Positions 32,888-42,897 of a stretch of 64,000 nucleotides of DNA are shown here, piece by piece. How positions within the stretch are numbered: the stretch's first letter is position 1; every line of letters starts with the position of its first letter. A program made the position numbers and the translations under genes. The DNA is from Gracilimonas tropica DSM 19535 (lineage in GTDB: Bacteria > Bacteroidota > Rhodothermia > Balneolales > Balneolaceae), in contig NZ_AQXG01000004.1 in the NCBI RefSeq assembly GCF_000375425.1, positions 216,642 to 280,641 of the forward strand. Reading direction: 5' to 3'. The notes beneath the pieces were generated by a model. It worked only from the letters and a program-made list of their open reading frames with translations, ran no database searches and had not been told where the DNA came from.

Positions 32888-34732
32888 TTAATCCATTTCA
32901 AAATTTATTTCTTTTTCCCATTTGGGTTGAGCCGGTTTTTCAAATACGTAATTTCCAATTACAAGATAATCCATTTCTGTATTCATAAAACAGCGGTATG
33001 CATCTTCCGGTGTGCAAACAATGGGTTCGCCCCTAACGTTAAAACTGGTATTCACCAACATCCCAACACCAGCCTGTTCTTTAAACGCATTCAAAAGTTT
33101 CCAATACCTTTCGTTTGTCTCGGGGTGAACCGTTTGAATGCGGGCCGAAAAATCAATGTGCGTAATGGCTGGAAATTCAGACCGGCTAAAAGCTAATTTT
33201 TCTCTGAGAGGCAGACGGTGATAATTTTCAGGAAGTTCTTTGCGGTATTTCTCTTTTACATTCTGAACCAAGAGCATGTACGGAGAATCAGACTTCATCT
33301 CAAAAAACTGATTAGCGTCTTCTGCCAAAACAGAAGGCGCAAAAGGCCGGAATGATTCCCGGTATTTGATCTTTAAATTCAGCTTCTTCTGCATCTCCGG
33401 ATTTCGAGGGTCTCCTAAAATACTGCGATTCCCCAAGGCACGCGGACCAAATTCCATTCTTCCCTGAAACCACCCGACTACATTACCCTCCCCCAGCCAT
33501 TTTGCCACTTTTGGATACAACTCTTCTTCAGTACACTGCTGAAAAACCGGCTTGAATTTCTTCAAGTTCTTCTTAATCTCAAATTCATGAAAATGAGGAC
33601 CTAAATAAGCCCCTTTCATACTATCAGGTTTACGGGCTTGGCGCTTCTCCCCAAAAAAGATGTGATACGCTGCCAATGCTGCTCCAACTGCCCCACCCGC
33701 ATCACCTGCGGCAGGCTGGACGAATATATTATCAAAAATACCTTCATTCTGAATTACTCCGTTGGCCACACAATTAAGGGCAACACCACCGGCCAAACAC
33801 AAATTATTTGACCCGGTCAATTTTTTTGCCTCTTGGGCCATTTTCAGCACGATCTCTTCCGTTACTTTTTGAATCGCTAACGCCAGGTCAGCCTCATGCT
33901 GTTGCAGCTCTGACTCTTCTTCCCGTTTAGGAAACCCAAATAATTCTTCCCATTTTTTCTCATGAACCATTTTAAGTCCGGTTGCATAATCAAAATAATC
34001 CTGGTTTAGGAAAATCGACCCATCTTCACGAATATCTACCAGCGTTGATTTGATCTTTTCTATGTATTCCTGAAGCAGCTTTGAATTTGGATTGCCGTAG
34101 GGAGCTAAACCCATCAATTTGTACTCCCCTGAATTCACCCTAAAACCCAGATAATAAGTAAAAGCAGAATACAACAGCCCCAATGAATGAGGAAATGTAA
34201 GTTCCCTCAGAATCGTAATTTCTTCCTTATCCGCAGAACAGACAGAAGCCGTAGCCCACTCTCCAACTCCATCAATTGTCAGTATCGCAGCCTCTTCAAA
34301 TGGAGATGGATAGAATGCACTTGCAGCGTGGCTCAAATGGTGTTCTGGGAATAAAAATTTCACTTTCCCTTTATCATATGCACCCACTTTTTGAAGTCCC
34401 GCATGCATTTCCCTTTTCATGAACATCTTTTCCTTCAGCCAAACCGGCATTGCTGTAAAAAATGATCTTACCCCACGAGGTGCAAATGAAAGATAGGTCT
34501 CCAGCAAGCGTTCAAGCTTTAGCAACGGTTTGTCATAGAACGCTATCGCATCCAGTTCATTCAGGGATGTTCCGGCCTCTTCCAAGCAATACCGAATAGC
34601 ATGCTCCGGAAACCGCTCATCATGTTTTTTTCGGGTGAACCGCTCCTCTTGAGCTGCAGCTATTATCTGTCCATCCCGCAAAATACATGCGGCCGAATCA
34701 TGATAAAAAGCTGAAATTCCAAGGATATTCAT
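32888..34732 (-). CDS. Carbamoyltransferase, NodU/TobZ/HypF-C family
   Basis: 614 residues from the ATG at 34732 (MNILGISAFYHDSAAC); the frame is open 17 codons further up but the family starts here. The N-terminal ASKHA-like domain has HHLSHAASAFYPSPFEEAAI (about 130) and TIDGVGEWATAS. GLAPYGNP and CLAGGVALNCVANG follow. The C-terminal YrdC-like half has FQGRMEFGPRALGNRSILGD (about 425) and LLNAFKEQ-GMLVNTSFNVRGEPIV. These enzymes move a carbamoyl group from carbamoyl phosphate to a hydroxyl of a sugar, antibiotic or polymer. Acceptor unknown. Upstream is the divergent yicC gene. Confidence 0.93.
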   Translation of the reverse strand: MNILGISAFYHDSAACILRDGQIIAAAQEERFTRKKHDERFPEHAIRYCLEEAGTSLNELDAIAFYDKPLLKLERLLETYLSFAPRGVRSFFTAMPVWLKEKMFMKREMHAGLQKVGAYDKGKVKFLFPEHHLSHAASAFYPSPFEEAAILTIDGVGEWATASVCSADKEEITILRELTFPHSLGLLYSAFTYYLGFRVNSGEYKLMGLAPYGNPNSKLLQEYIEKIKSTLVDIREDGSIFLNQDYFDYATGLKMVHEKKWEELFGFPKREEESELQQHEADLALAIQKVTEEIVLKMAQEAKKLTGSNNLCLAGGVALNCVANGVIQNEGIFDNIFVQPAAGDAGGAVGAALAAYHIFFGEKRQARKPDSMKGAYLGPHFHEFEIKKNLKKFKPVFQQCTEEELYPKVAKWLGEGNVVGWFQGRMEFGPRALGNRSILGDPRNPEMQKKLNLKIKYRESFRPFAPSVLAEDANQFFEMKSDSPYMLLVQNVKEKYRKELPENYHRLPLREKLAFSRSEFPAITHIDFSARIQTVHPETNERYWKLLNAFKEQAGVGMLVNTSFNVRGEPIVCTPEDAYRCFMNTEMDYLVIGNYVFEKPAQPKWEKEINFEMD

Positions 34733-34888
34733 AGCAGAACAATTTAAAGGCACTGAAGATAGTAAATCCTGACAAGCATTCACTACTCATCTAAAGCCTA
34801 TTTATTGCCAATAAATTTAAGAGTTGTAATTTCTTATAGCCCGCATACTTTTGTATTTTCTGCTTCAATTTTCATCATCAAGAAATTT

Positions 34889-35770
34889 ATGATCATATCG
34901 ATGACAGGATTTGGTCGTGGTGAAGCTTCAGAGGAAGGCATCACGGCTACAGTCGAAATCAAATCTCTTAATAGTCGCTATCTTGACCTATCGACCCGGC
35001 TTCCACAGCAATTGCAGGATAAAGAGCTTGAGGTTAAAGAGTTGGTTCAGAAGACCATCAATCGCGGTAAGCTGAATATCACGGTTTATATATCAGAGTC
35101 TGACGAAGCCGGACCTTCCATCCAAATAGATGAAAAAAAGGTTAAAGGGTACACCCGAATCCTTAACGACCTTCGAAAAATAGCCGGAATCGATGATCCG
35201 GTCACTATTTCCAATATCACACAGTTTGGTGATGTTTTTGTGAAAGAGGAAGAAGATGAAACCGTAGTTGAGAAAAAGTGGTCGGTTGCAAAAAAAGCTT
35301 TGGAAGATGCTTTAAACTCACTCCTGAAAATGAGAACCCAGGAAGGCAATCAGCTAAAAAATGATTTGGTTGATCGTATTGAATTCATTGATGAAAATAT
35401 TGAGGTCATCACAAATGAAACCAATGGAAGAGCAGGTGAAACAAGAGACAAACTGCTGGAACGTATTCAAAACCTGATCGAGGACGATAAAATTGACGAA
35501 GAACGCCTGGAGCTCGAAGTGGCCATCCTGGTAGATAAAATGGATGTAACCGAAGAGATCGTTCGACTGCGTTCTCACCTTAAATTCTTTCTGGAAGCGG
35601 TTGAACAACCCGAACCTGCCGGGCGAAGGCTTAATTTTCTCACGCAGGAGATCAATCGCGAGCTAAACACGATTGGATCCAAAGCCAACAATTCTGACAT
35701 CGCCCAATATGTGGTGAAATGTAAAGAAGCGCTTGAACAGATACGTGAGCAAGTTCAAAACGTTGAATAA
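34889..35770 (+). CDS. yicC: YicC family endoribonuclease-like protein
   Basis: 293 residues from the ATG at 34889 (MIISMTGFGRGE), the standard N-terminus; a further upstream frame is ignored. Family motifs are VEIKSLNSRYLDLSTRLP (about 22) and the C-terminal VDKMDVTEEIVRLRSHLKFF and GRRLNFLTQEINRELNTIGSKA. Recent work on YicC describes RNase activity in some bacteria. It heads the conserved yicC-gmk-rpoZ-coaBC run. Confidence 0.93.
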   Translation: MIISMTGFGRGEASEEGITATVEIKSLNSRYLDLSTRLPQQLQDKELEVKELVQKTINRGKLNITVYISESDEAGPSIQIDEKKVKGYTRILNDLRKIAGIDDPVTISNITQFGDVFVKEEEDETVVEKKWSVAKKALEDALNSLLKMRTQEGNQLKNDLVDRIEFIDENIEVITNETNGRAGETRDKLLERIQNLIEDDKIDEERLELEVAILVDKMDVTEEIVRLRSHLKFFLEAVEQPEPAGRRLNFLTQEINRELNTIGSKANNSDIAQYVVKCKEALEQIREQVQNVE

Positions 35771-35871
35771 AAATTTAATTCAAAAAATTGGTTGCAATGC
35801 AGAGCATTTGGAACCGGTAAAACTTTCCTAATCCCTTGCTCCACATTGGAGCAAAAATTGTATTCTTTTAA

Positions 35872-36447
35872 ATGGACAAAAAAGGTAAAGTCATCATACT
35901 TGTAGCACCCAGTGGCGGAGGAAAAAGCACCCTCGCGCGCCGGCTGTTCAAAGACTTTGATAATATAAAATTCTCTGTTTCGGCAACTACCCGGCCCCAA
36001 CGTGATTACGAAGTCGATGAAAAGCACTATTATTTCATCTCTGATGAGGATTTTGACCAAAAAGTAGCCGCCGGAGAATTTCTTGAATGGGAAGAATTCT
36101 ATGGCGGAAAGAAATATGGCACGCTTCGTTCTGAGGTTGATAAAAAACTAAATTCAGGCTATTTTGTTTTGCTTGATATCGAAGTAAAAGGTGCCGTTAA
36201 TATCAAAAATATTTACGGTGATGAATGCCTCAGCCTATTCATTAAACCCCCTTCGATCGAGGTATTAAAGCAGCGCTTGGTTGACCGTGGCACTGAAAAT
36301 GATGAAACACTCAATTTGCGGTTAGCACGAGCTGAAAAAGAACTTGATTATGCTGATCGGTTCGATCAGGTAATTATTAATGACGATTTAGATGCAGCTT
36401 ATGAGGAAGTAAAAAAAGCTGTGGTCAAATTCATGAATCAAAATTGA
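35872..36447 (+). CDS. gmk: Guanylate kinase
   Basis: 191 residues. Converts GMP and ATP to GDP and ADP. P-loop VAPSGGGKSTLARRL at 11-25, GMP-binding SVSATTRPQRDYEVDEKHYYF and EWEEFYGGKKYGT, and the lid region RLARAEKELDYADRFDQVI. Full length. It is 101 bp after yicC and 4 bp before the omega subunit gene. Confidence 0.97.
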   Translation: MDKKGKVIILVAPSGGGKSTLARRLFKDFDNIKFSVSATTRPQRDYEVDEKHYYFISDEDFDQKVAAGEFLEWEEFYGGKKYGTLRSEVDKKLNSGYFVLLDIEVKGAVNIKNIYGDECLSLFIKPPSIEVLKQRLVDRGTENDETLNLRLARAEKELDYADRFDQVIINDDLDAAYEEVKKAVVKFMNQN

Positions 36448-36451
36448 TATT

Positions 36452-36745
36452 ATGTCAGTTAAAACATTAGATGTCGAAAAATTAAAATTCAAAACCGGAA
36501 ACAAGTACGAACTGCTTGTGATCCTTTCCAAGAGAGCCCGACAAATTGCTGCTCAGGAGAAATTAGAACTCGACGAAAAATTACAATATTTCGAAGGTTT
36601 TGAAGAAGAGGATGAGTTTTCATTCAACGAAGAGCAGGAAAATATCTCAAAAGCTTTTGAGAAACTTCCACATCCTACCCAACGTGCTGTTACAGAAATG
36701 GAGAACGACGAGATCTACTACCGTCACCCTGAAAAAGAACTGTAA
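36452..36745 (+). CDS. rpoZ: RNA polymerase omega subunit, Bacteroidota type
   Basis: 97 residues. The segment LKFKTGNKYELLVILSKRARQIA (split here as LKFKTGNKYELLVILSK then RARQIA) is the omega core helix region, and HPTQRAVTEMENDEIYYRHP is typical of the group's C-terminus. Location between gmk and coaBC supports it. Sequence divergence from proteobacterial omega is high, as expected. Confidence 0.85.
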   Translation: MSVKTLDVEKLKFKTGNKYELLVILSKRARQIAAQEKLELDEKLQYFEGFEEEDEFSFNEEQENISKAFEKLPHPTQRAVTEMENDEIYYRHPEKEL

Positions 36746-36747
36746 TT

Positions 36748-37935
36748 ATGCTCTCCGGTAAACGCATCATTTTGGGTGTTACCGGAGGAATTGCAGCTTA
36801 TAAAGCTGCTTTCTTATTGCGAGAATTTCAAAAAGCGGGAGCTGAAGTCCGCGTCACCATGACGCCCTCGGCCACCCGCTTTGTTGGTTTAGAGACTTTT
36901 GCTTCGCTATCCGGACATGAGGTTGCCGTTGACATTTTTCCCGATCAAGGGGAATCCAGCGACTGGACCCGGCATATCAATTGGGGCGAATGGGCTGATC
37001 TTTTTGTGATCGCTCCCTGCACCGCCAATACGCTCGCCAAAATTGCTTCCGGCATTTCAGATAATATGCTAACGAGCACAGTGCTTGCCGCTCGCTCCCC
37101 TATATTGATCTGCCCCACCATGGATGGCGAGATGTATGAATCGCCGGGTGTTTCCAGGAATCTAAAAATCATCCAGGAACAGGGATATCAAGTTTTGGAA
37201 CCGGAAAGCGGATATCTGGCAAGCGGCCTGGAAGGAAAAGGCCGGCTTCCTGAGATAGAAGATATTCTGTCAAAAGCATCCGAAATCATTGGATCAATCA
37301 AAGGACCGCTGGAAGGTAAAAAAGTGGTTGTTACCGCCGGCCCTACCCGAGAACACATTGACCCGGTTCGTTTCATCTCCAATCCAAGTTCAGGAAAAAT
37401 GGGAGTTGCTATGGCTAAGGCAGCGCAAAGTTTGGGTGCGGATGTTACCCTTATACATGGCCCTCTTTCCATTCCCAAACCCGACGATATTCATTCCGTT
37501 TCCATTACCAGTACAGCGGAACTTTTTGAAGCAGTCAAGGAATATCAACATGCCGATGTGATCATTATGGCTGCAGCAGTTTCCGATTTCACCCCGGTTG
37601 ATGTACACAAAAATAAAGTGAAGAAATCGGTGGCGGATAGCGAGATCAAACTCACCAAAACACAGGATATATTAGCATGGCTGGGAGATCATAAAAGAGA
37701 AGGCCAAACGCTCATTGGCTTTGCCATGGAGACTGAGAATCTGATTGAAAATGCAACTTCAAAGCTGAAAAAGAAAAATGCCGATTTTATCATCGCCAAC
37801 TCTCTTACGGATGAAGGCGCCGGTTTTGAGTCTGATACGAATACAGTTCATTTACTCGGAAAAAATTCCAGTCAAAAATTTCAGGGCCCAAAAAAAGATA
37901 TCGCTATTGAGATCCTGAATACAATTTTTCGCTGA
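36748..37935 (+). CDS. coaBC: Bifunctional phosphopantothenoylcysteine decarboxylase/phosphopantothenate-cysteine ligase
   Basis: 395 residues. CoaC part (1-180): [40 protein letters not shown] and SGISDNML, an FMN-dependent decarboxylase. The usual PXMNXXMW motif reads PTMDGEMY, a variant also seen in relatives. CoaB part (190-395): [42 protein letters not shown] and [15 protein letters not shown]. Starts 2 bp after rpoZ, so it is the end of this transcription unit. Confidence 0.96.
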   Translation: MLSGKRIILGVTGGIAAYKAAFLLREFQKAGAEVRVTMTPSATRFVGLETFASLSGHEVAVDIFPDQGESSDWTRHINWGEWADLFVIAPCTANTLAKIASGISDNMLTSTVLAARSPILICPTMDGEMYESPGVSRNLKIIQEQGYQVLEPESGYLASGLEGKGRLPEIEDILSKASEIIGSIKGPLEGKKVVVTAGPTREHIDPVRFISNPSSGKMGVAMAKAAQSLGADVTLIHGPLSIPKPDDIHSVSITSTAELFEAVKEYQHADVIIMAAAVSDFTPVDVHKNKVKKSVADSEIKLTKTQDILAWLGDHKREGQTLIGFAMETENLIENATSKLKKKNADFIIANSLTDEGAGFESDTNTVHLLGKNSSQKFQGPKKDIAIEILNTIFR

Positions 37936-37936
37936 A

Positions 37937-38058
37937 AAGTAATGAAGTGATAAAGTTACTGTAAAATCCATTTACGGCAGATTTTAACTGACATATTTTA
38001 CAAAACACTCCCTCTCAAACACCCTACCCCACCAAACCACTATGCCACTTCATTACTT
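37937..38058. repeat. 13-bp inverted repeat in the gap between convergent genes
   Basis: AAGTAATGAAGTG (37937-37949) is the exact reverse complement of CACTTCATTACTT (38046-38058). The arms are 96 nt apart, between the ends of coaBC and the acyltransferase-like gene. It may be a decayed repeat or part of a bidirectional 3' structure. Confidence 0.5.
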
Positions 38059-38071
38059 AATCACTTCATCA

Positions 38072-39217
38072 CTAAACCATCCATTTATATACCCGGTAGG
38101 TTTTAGCAATTTTGCATCCTAATGCCTCCAAACTTCGGCGCATGATCCAGTTCTTTTCGCTGACAAAGCCTCCTTCCAGTATTTTTAAATTGGGATAGTG
38201 TTTTCGGGTCCAGCGGGCTCCTTCGATAAATGCCAACGCTTCCAATCCCCTGCCCCGATATTTCGGATCGGTTCCAAAAGCGAGTGGGCGGAATTTTTGC
38301 GCTCTTTTCTTGAAGCCTATCAGCTTGGGCAGATGCCACCATTTTAGTTTTCCGTTGGTTTGAGCTGAGATCTCATGCAGGTCGGGTACGCTCACCAAAA
38401 AAGAAGCCGGTTTTCCATCCACAAAAGCAATTGGGGAAGTTTCCGGCATCAATACCGGCTTAAGTTTGTTGACCATCTGTCGAATGGTTTCTCTGGAGAT
38501 TCCAATAAACTCCTCTTCCCGCTCCTGCACCACCTGATCGTGAAAAGCCCGGTTGTAAATTTGCCGGATCAATTCTCCGTCACGCATCAGGTTCTTTTTG
38601 TCGATAGGACGAATTTCAACATTCTTTTTAGCCTTAAGCCGCTCTGTGATCCGCAATAAACGCTCAGGCAAAGGTTGATCCATGGGCAGCTGATACATGA
38701 ACAAGTCATCGAACTTTTCAGGACCGGTTTGCTCTATGAGTTCCTCGTAATAAACCTGATGATAAAGCATCCCATACACATTAGGATCATTAAATCCGTC
38801 GATCAAAATGCCCCAAAAAGTGTCGTTTTCTCCAAAATTGATCGGGCCGCGAAACCCGCTGTTTCCTTTTTTATGATGCCACTTTTTAGCGAAATCAATG
38901 ATAGTGGAAGCTACATCAGGATCATTCTTCATTTCAATAAACCCAATTCCTCCCAGCTTTGGGTCATAGCGTTCGTCTTTTTCCGGATCTGAAAATACGG
39001 CAAAGCGGCCTGCAACTTCAGTTCCGTCAAGCACCAAATAACGTTCACATTCTCCACCTTTTTGAAAACGTTCGTTTTTTTGTCGGTCGAATACGTTCTC
39101 AATTTCAAACCGGAAAGGCGGACGGTACCAGGGATTGCCTGCGTGCAACCGGGCAGGAAGATCATGAAAGGCTTCAACCTGGTGCTTTGTCTCTACTTTC
39201 TGAAGTTGAAATGGCAT
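38072..39217 (-). CDS. Acyl-CoA N-acyltransferase (GNAT)-like protein, unknown substrate
   Basis: 381 residues. Two related halves of the N-acyltransferase fold are suggested: the N-terminal region (YLVLDGTEVAGRFAVFSDPE, FAKKWHHKKGNSGFRGPINF) and the C-terminal region (FGTDPKYRGRGLEALAFIEG, GFVSEKNWIMRRSLEALGCK). KYRGRGLEALA resembles the acetyl-CoA loop. Similar long GNAT-like proteins are common and uncharacterised in Bacteroidota. No signal peptide. Confidence 0.8.
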   Translation of the reverse strand: MPFQLQKVETKHQVEAFHDLPARLHAGNPWYRPPFRFEIENVFDRQKNERFQKGGECERYLVLDGTEVAGRFAVFSDPEKDERYDPKLGGIGFIEMKNDPDVASTIIDFAKKWHHKKGNSGFRGPINFGENDTFWGILIDGFNDPNVYGMLYHQVYYEELIEQTGPEKFDDLFMYQLPMDQPLPERLLRITERLKAKKNVEIRPIDKKNLMRDGELIRQIYNRAFHDQVVQEREEEFIGISRETIRQMVNKLKPVLMPETSPIAFVDGKPASFLVSVPDLHEISAQTNGKLKWWHLPKLIGFKKRAQKFRPLAFGTDPKYRGRGLEALAFIEGARWTRKHYPNLKILEGGFVSEKNWIMRRSLEALGCKIAKTYRVYKWMV

Positions 39218-39300
39218 ATCTTTCTTTGCGCAGAAGTTTATAGATTGCGTTGAAGGTAAATTAATGAAATTAAGGAACCAAGCTTGGGTTAAAGGCTAAG

Positions 39301-39726
39301 ATGAAGAACGGGAAAAAAATTGTAACGGCGTTACTAGCTCTTACCTGTATCATAAGTGGGATTATTTTGGCATCTACTCCGGCTCCTAAATTTTACCGGA
39401 TAGAAGATTTTGCTCAGCTTGATTCCCTGCTTCAACAACAATTTCAAGACTCCGGAATAATACCTTCCCAAATTCAATCCAGCATCATACATGTAGATTC
39501 GGTACTGACACGTAAAGAATACAGGATTGAAGTACCTTCCCGCTTTTCAAAAACAATGTTCCATATTGAACTCGATAAGCAGCTTTCTCCTTATGGCCTG
39601 GAGACTCCCGCTCGTGTTCATTTTCCTTCAAGAGACATGAATATTTACGTTTATCATGATAAATCCGTATTGCGTACCATACGGTTAACCACGGATCCTG
39701 AGCTTGACAGCTTGCAAACCCAATAG
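39301..39726 (+). CDS. Small exported or membrane-anchored protein, unknown
   Basis: 141 residues. One hydrophobic N-terminal segment (about 7-26, IVTALLALTCIISGIILAST) that may be a signal anchor. The rest is a small alpha/beta domain (RIEDFAQLDSLLQQQFQ, RIEVPSRFSKTMFHIELDK, MNIYVYHDKSVLRTIRL). No family recognised. It lies 15 bp before the lipase-like gene on the same strand, so the two are probably co-transcribed. Confidence 0.7.
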   Translation: MKNGKKIVTALLALTCIISGIILASTPAPKFYRIEDFAQLDSLLQQQFQDSGIIPSQIQSSIIHVDSVLTRKEYRIEVPSRFSKTMFHIELDKQLSPYGLETPARVHFPSRDMNIYVYHDKSVLRTIRLTTDPELDSLQTQ

Positions 39727-39741
39727 CCCACATAGCTAAAT

Positions 39742-40593
39742 ATGCCAACCCGAAAGAACATACTTAAGCGCCTTGAATTGCAGGAGTTTCCCCAACCGGA
39801 ATTGGTGAAATTAAAGCATCCGGTTTTTCTTTGTCACGGGTATGGCGCCATTGGTTCTGTGGTAAAATCAGGCCCGCTTCATGATCCTTGTATGCATATT
39901 CGCAGTCATGGTGTGGTAGCCATTGCCCCTAACACGGTTCCCTATGCCAAGATTGAAACCAGGGCAGAAAACTGGATTCGCCTTATCCAAAAGTTTTGCA
40001 CCGACCATGGTTATCGAAAAGTAAATGTGGTTACCCACAGTATGGGAGGGCTTGATATGCGTTGCGCTTTGTCTAAGATGGACGCAGGGGAGTTTGTTGA
40101 AAGCCTGACGACCATTGCTACACCCCATCACGGTTCAAGCCTTGCCGATTTGGTTCTTAAAACACCCGATGGAGTAATGGAGAAGTTGAGCGAAATGTTT
40201 GACTGGTTTGGGGATAACATGTATCCAAAAACAAAAAGTGATGCGCTTGGCTCTCTGGAACAACTCACCTGCGGTTATGCCCGGGATATCTTCAACCCCG
40301 ATCATCCTGATGTAGATGAAGTTTCTTATTACTCTTACAGTGCGGCAGTTGGTAAAGGCACAAAATTCCCCATCAACCCGGTTTTAAGATTTCAGAACAA
40401 CCAGATCTTTGATAAAGAAGGTGAAAATGATGCTTTTGTGTCGGTAAAAAGTGCAAAATGGGGCACTCACCTGGAAACCATCCCCTTGTCTCATCTTTCC
40501 CAAATGCATCTTCAAATGAATAAAGAATCTTCAAAGATCTATGATACCTTTTGGCTGAACGTGCTAAAACGGTTAGCAGAAAAAGGGCATTGA
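39742..40593 (+). CDS. Lipase-like alpha/beta hydrolase
   Basis: 283 residues. The oxyanion region is VFLCHGYGAIGSVVKSG (about 29-45). The nucleophile elbow is VTHSMGGLDMRCAL (about 95-108, serine in SMG), and IATPHHGSSLADLVL follows. Asp and His of the triad are likely in ENDAFVSVKSA and LSHLSQMHLQM. The fold matches bacterial triacylglycerol lipases with PHHGS, but there is no signal peptide. Confidence 0.87.
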   Translation: MPTRKNILKRLELQEFPQPELVKLKHPVFLCHGYGAIGSVVKSGPLHDPCMHIRSHGVVAIAPNTVPYAKIETRAENWIRLIQKFCTDHGYRKVNVVTHSMGGLDMRCALSKMDAGEFVESLTTIATPHHGSSLADLVLKTPDGVMEKLSEMFDWFGDNMYPKTKSDALGSLEQLTCGYARDIFNPDHPDVDEVSYYSYSAAVGKGTKFPINPVLRFQNNQIFDKEGENDAFVSVKSAKWGTHLETIPLSHLSQMHLQMNKESSKIYDTFWLNVLKRLAEKGH

Positions 40594-40624
40594 ATCACTA
40601 CAAAACTTTTTATCAATTTTAGCC

Positions 40625-41989
40625 TTAATTAAATACCGGCTCGCTGTTTTTATCCGACTGCTCTTCTGAATAAATCCACTGATCCATATTTCCATCTGTA
40701 GTTCTAATGAGTAATGTCAAAGAATTTGGAACAAGATTAATATCATAATCTTGCTCTAGAGATGATTCTTTCACCTTCCAGGATATTTCCTTTTCCTGAT
40801 TTGATTTATTCAGGAACCAGACAATTACGGCATTCTCATCCGTATTCTCTGTTGCATAAACAGATACATCCGTTTCAGTACCTGATACTGTTAGTACCCG
40901 GTCTCCAACATGGTTTGCCAATAACTTTAAAACTTGATAGGTTGGGCGTGGTTCTTTGGTTTCTCCATCAATAAAACCGAGCGTCCAACCCTCACTAATG
41001 CTCCAAAATGAAAGATTCCAAACCTCTTCCTCTAAAGCCACACCAACTACATCAGCTACCCAAAGTCCCGCCCAGAATGTTTGCGGGGATGCTGAGAAAT
41101 TACTATTCATCGGGTCTCCATCGTAACTTACATGAGTTTCCGTAACTGCAATCGGCACCTCGGAGTGTGAGACCTGACTCAGATAATCTTTGATCATTCG
41201 AATATCGGATCTGAATTTTTCGGCGTCCTTCATCACATTTTCCTTGGTTGCAGCATCCGGATCAAATGGATAACGATGTATGGAAACCACATCCAGCTTC
41301 TGGGCGCTTTGAGAAAGAAATGGGCTCAACCAATTGTTGTTTTCATAATATTTCCAAGCTAAATCCGGACCTAAGATCACATAATCAGGATCTATTTTTT
41401 TTATGGAATCACTAACGGCGTTGAAAAAAATGCTTAGTTCCTGTGGGGTGTACGAGGTTTTTACTCCCTGGTCGGTATAAATATCCGGTTCATTCCCTAT
41501 CGAAAAATATTTAACTCCCAGGTTATGATCCCTTACATAATTAACCATTTCCATGGCGGTTTCAGTTGTAGCCGGTTCGCCGGACATGTCATAAAGACCA
41601 GGCAACTGCAACACAGGCTCTGCACCAACTGCACGTGCATAGGCAATCGCTTCTTTCACTTTATCATAATCAAATGGGTGTGGGTAACTACGATCTGCTT
41701 CAGTGCCTCCTATTCTGAGCATATTTAGCTGAATATCTGCCACGAGCTCTTCCGTTCCCTGAACCTGAGCACCCCATTCATCTACCCAAGACCAATAATT
41801 TTGACCAAAGAAAAATGGACTTACAGGTTTACTATTCTCTCTTTCTATAGTGAAGTCTACAGTTGAAACCGGAGGATCGGTCGCAAGAGGATCATTTAGT
41901 GGATCATCTGAGGAATTATTGGTTGGAGAGGAGCTGTCACAGGAAGCAATTAATCCGGCAGCTATCAAAAACAGTAGTTTAAGCTTCAT
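40625..41989 (-). CDS. Clan GH-A glycoside hydrolase, lipoprotein
   Basis: 454 residues. Lipoprotein signal with Cys17 (LIASC), then a Ser/Asn/Asp/Pro-rich linker to about 42. A TIM barrel follows: LRIGGTEADRSYPHPFDYDK at 91-110, the acid/base YFSIGNEPD with Glu167, and VSIHRYPFDP at 235-244. The probable nucleophile is Glu284 in PIAVTETHVSY. A C-terminal beta-sandwich begins near 370 (VSVYATENTDENAVIVWFLN), the layout of GH39/GH51/GH44-like enzymes. Exact family and substrate cannot be fixed by eye. Confidence 0.8.
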   Translation of the reverse strand: MKLKLLFLIAAGLIASCDSSSPTNNSSDDPLNDPLATDPPVSTVDFTIERENSKPVSPFFFGQNYWSWVDEWGAQVQGTEELVADIQLNMLRIGGTEADRSYPHPFDYDKVKEAIAYARAVGAEPVLQLPGLYDMSGEPATTETAMEMVNYVRDHNLGVKYFSIGNEPDIYTDQGVKTSYTPQELSIFFNAVSDSIKKIDPDYVILGPDLAWKYYENNNWLSPFLSQSAQKLDVVSIHRYPFDPDAATKENVMKDAEKFRSDIRMIKDYLSQVSHSEVPIAVTETHVSYDGDPMNSNFSASPQTFWAGLWVADVVGVALEEEVWNLSFWSISEGWTLGFIDGETKEPRPTYQVLKLLANHVGDRVLTVSGTETDVSVYATENTDENAVIVWFLNKSNQEKEISWKVKESSLEQDYDINLVPNSLTLLIRTTDGNMDQWIYSEEQSDKNSEPVFN

Positions 41990-42123
41990 TAAGGCTAATG
42001 TTTAATACTATGAACAGACTAATAAGATTTTAGTCAATTAGCCCGAAAGTTCATATAGCACTCAATGTATTTTTATTTGATAGCATGATATAAATTTAGC
42101 CGGATTAAACTTCGGCTTATCAC

Positions 42124-42897
42124 TCAACCTTTATTCAGGCTTTCATCATCTACGTTTTTCAGCAAATTATACGCTGTCAGATCATATTGAATAGGTGTTA
42201 CCGAAGCTTTTCCATCATTCAATACATGAATGTCAGAATCCTTGCCTTCATCCAGTAACTCAAACTTTCCGGTAAGCCAGTAGTACGCTCTGTTAAAAGG
42301 ATCGGTGCGGCTTTCATATTCTTCCACATAACGGCTATCGGCCTGCCGGGTCCATTTAATACCGGTAAACTCTCCGGCCGGAGCATTCACGTTTAGTGTG
42401 ATTCCTCTTGGCAATCCATTTTTAAGCACAAAGCTGATCACACGCCGGGCTGCTTCTTTACAGCCGTTGAGGTTGGCATCTTCATTGAAATCCGTACAAC
42501 TGACTGCGATGGATGGATAGCCTAAAATAGTGCCTTCCGTAGCTGCACTCACGGTTCCGGAGTACATAATATTAATTCCCGCATTACTTCCGTGATTTAT
42601 GCCACTCACCACGAGATCCGGCTTGCGATCTAAAAGCTGGCCATGTGCAAGTTTCACACAATCGGCCGGAGTTCCATTTACTGCTTCCCCGTCAAACTTG
42701 TCGGCAACGGTAAATTTACTGGAACGCAATGGAACCTGAATAGTGATGGAATGTCCTACTGCACTTTGCTCTTTATCGGGCGCTACGATGTACACATCAC
42801 CGAATTCTGAAGCCACTTCAGCAAGGGCTTTAATACCCGGTGAAAAAATTCCGTCATCGTTACTTACTAATATAAAAGGTCGTTTTGGGTCACTCAT
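42124..42897 (-). CDS. surE: 5'/3'-nucleotidase SurE
   Basis: 257 residues. The metal-binding N-terminus is [16 protein letters not shown] (10-25). Further motifs are [23 protein letters not shown] and [11 protein letters not shown]. SurE removes phosphate from nucleotides under stress or in stationary phase. Its start overlaps the panB stop by 4 bp, making fabZ-panB-surE one coupled unit. Confidence 0.96.
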   Translation of the reverse strand: MSDPKRPFILVSNDDGIFSPGIKALAEVASEFGDVYIVAPDKEQSAVGHSITIQVPLRSSKFTVADKFDGEAVNGTPADCVKLAHGQLLDRKPDLVVSGINHGSNAGINIMYSGTVSAATEGTILGYPSIAVSCTDFNEDANLNGCKEAARRVISFVLKNGLPRGITLNVNAPAGEFTGIKWTRQADSRYVEEYESRTDPFNRAYYWLTGKFELLDEGKDSDIHVLNDGKASVTPIQYDLTAYNLLKNVDDESLNKG

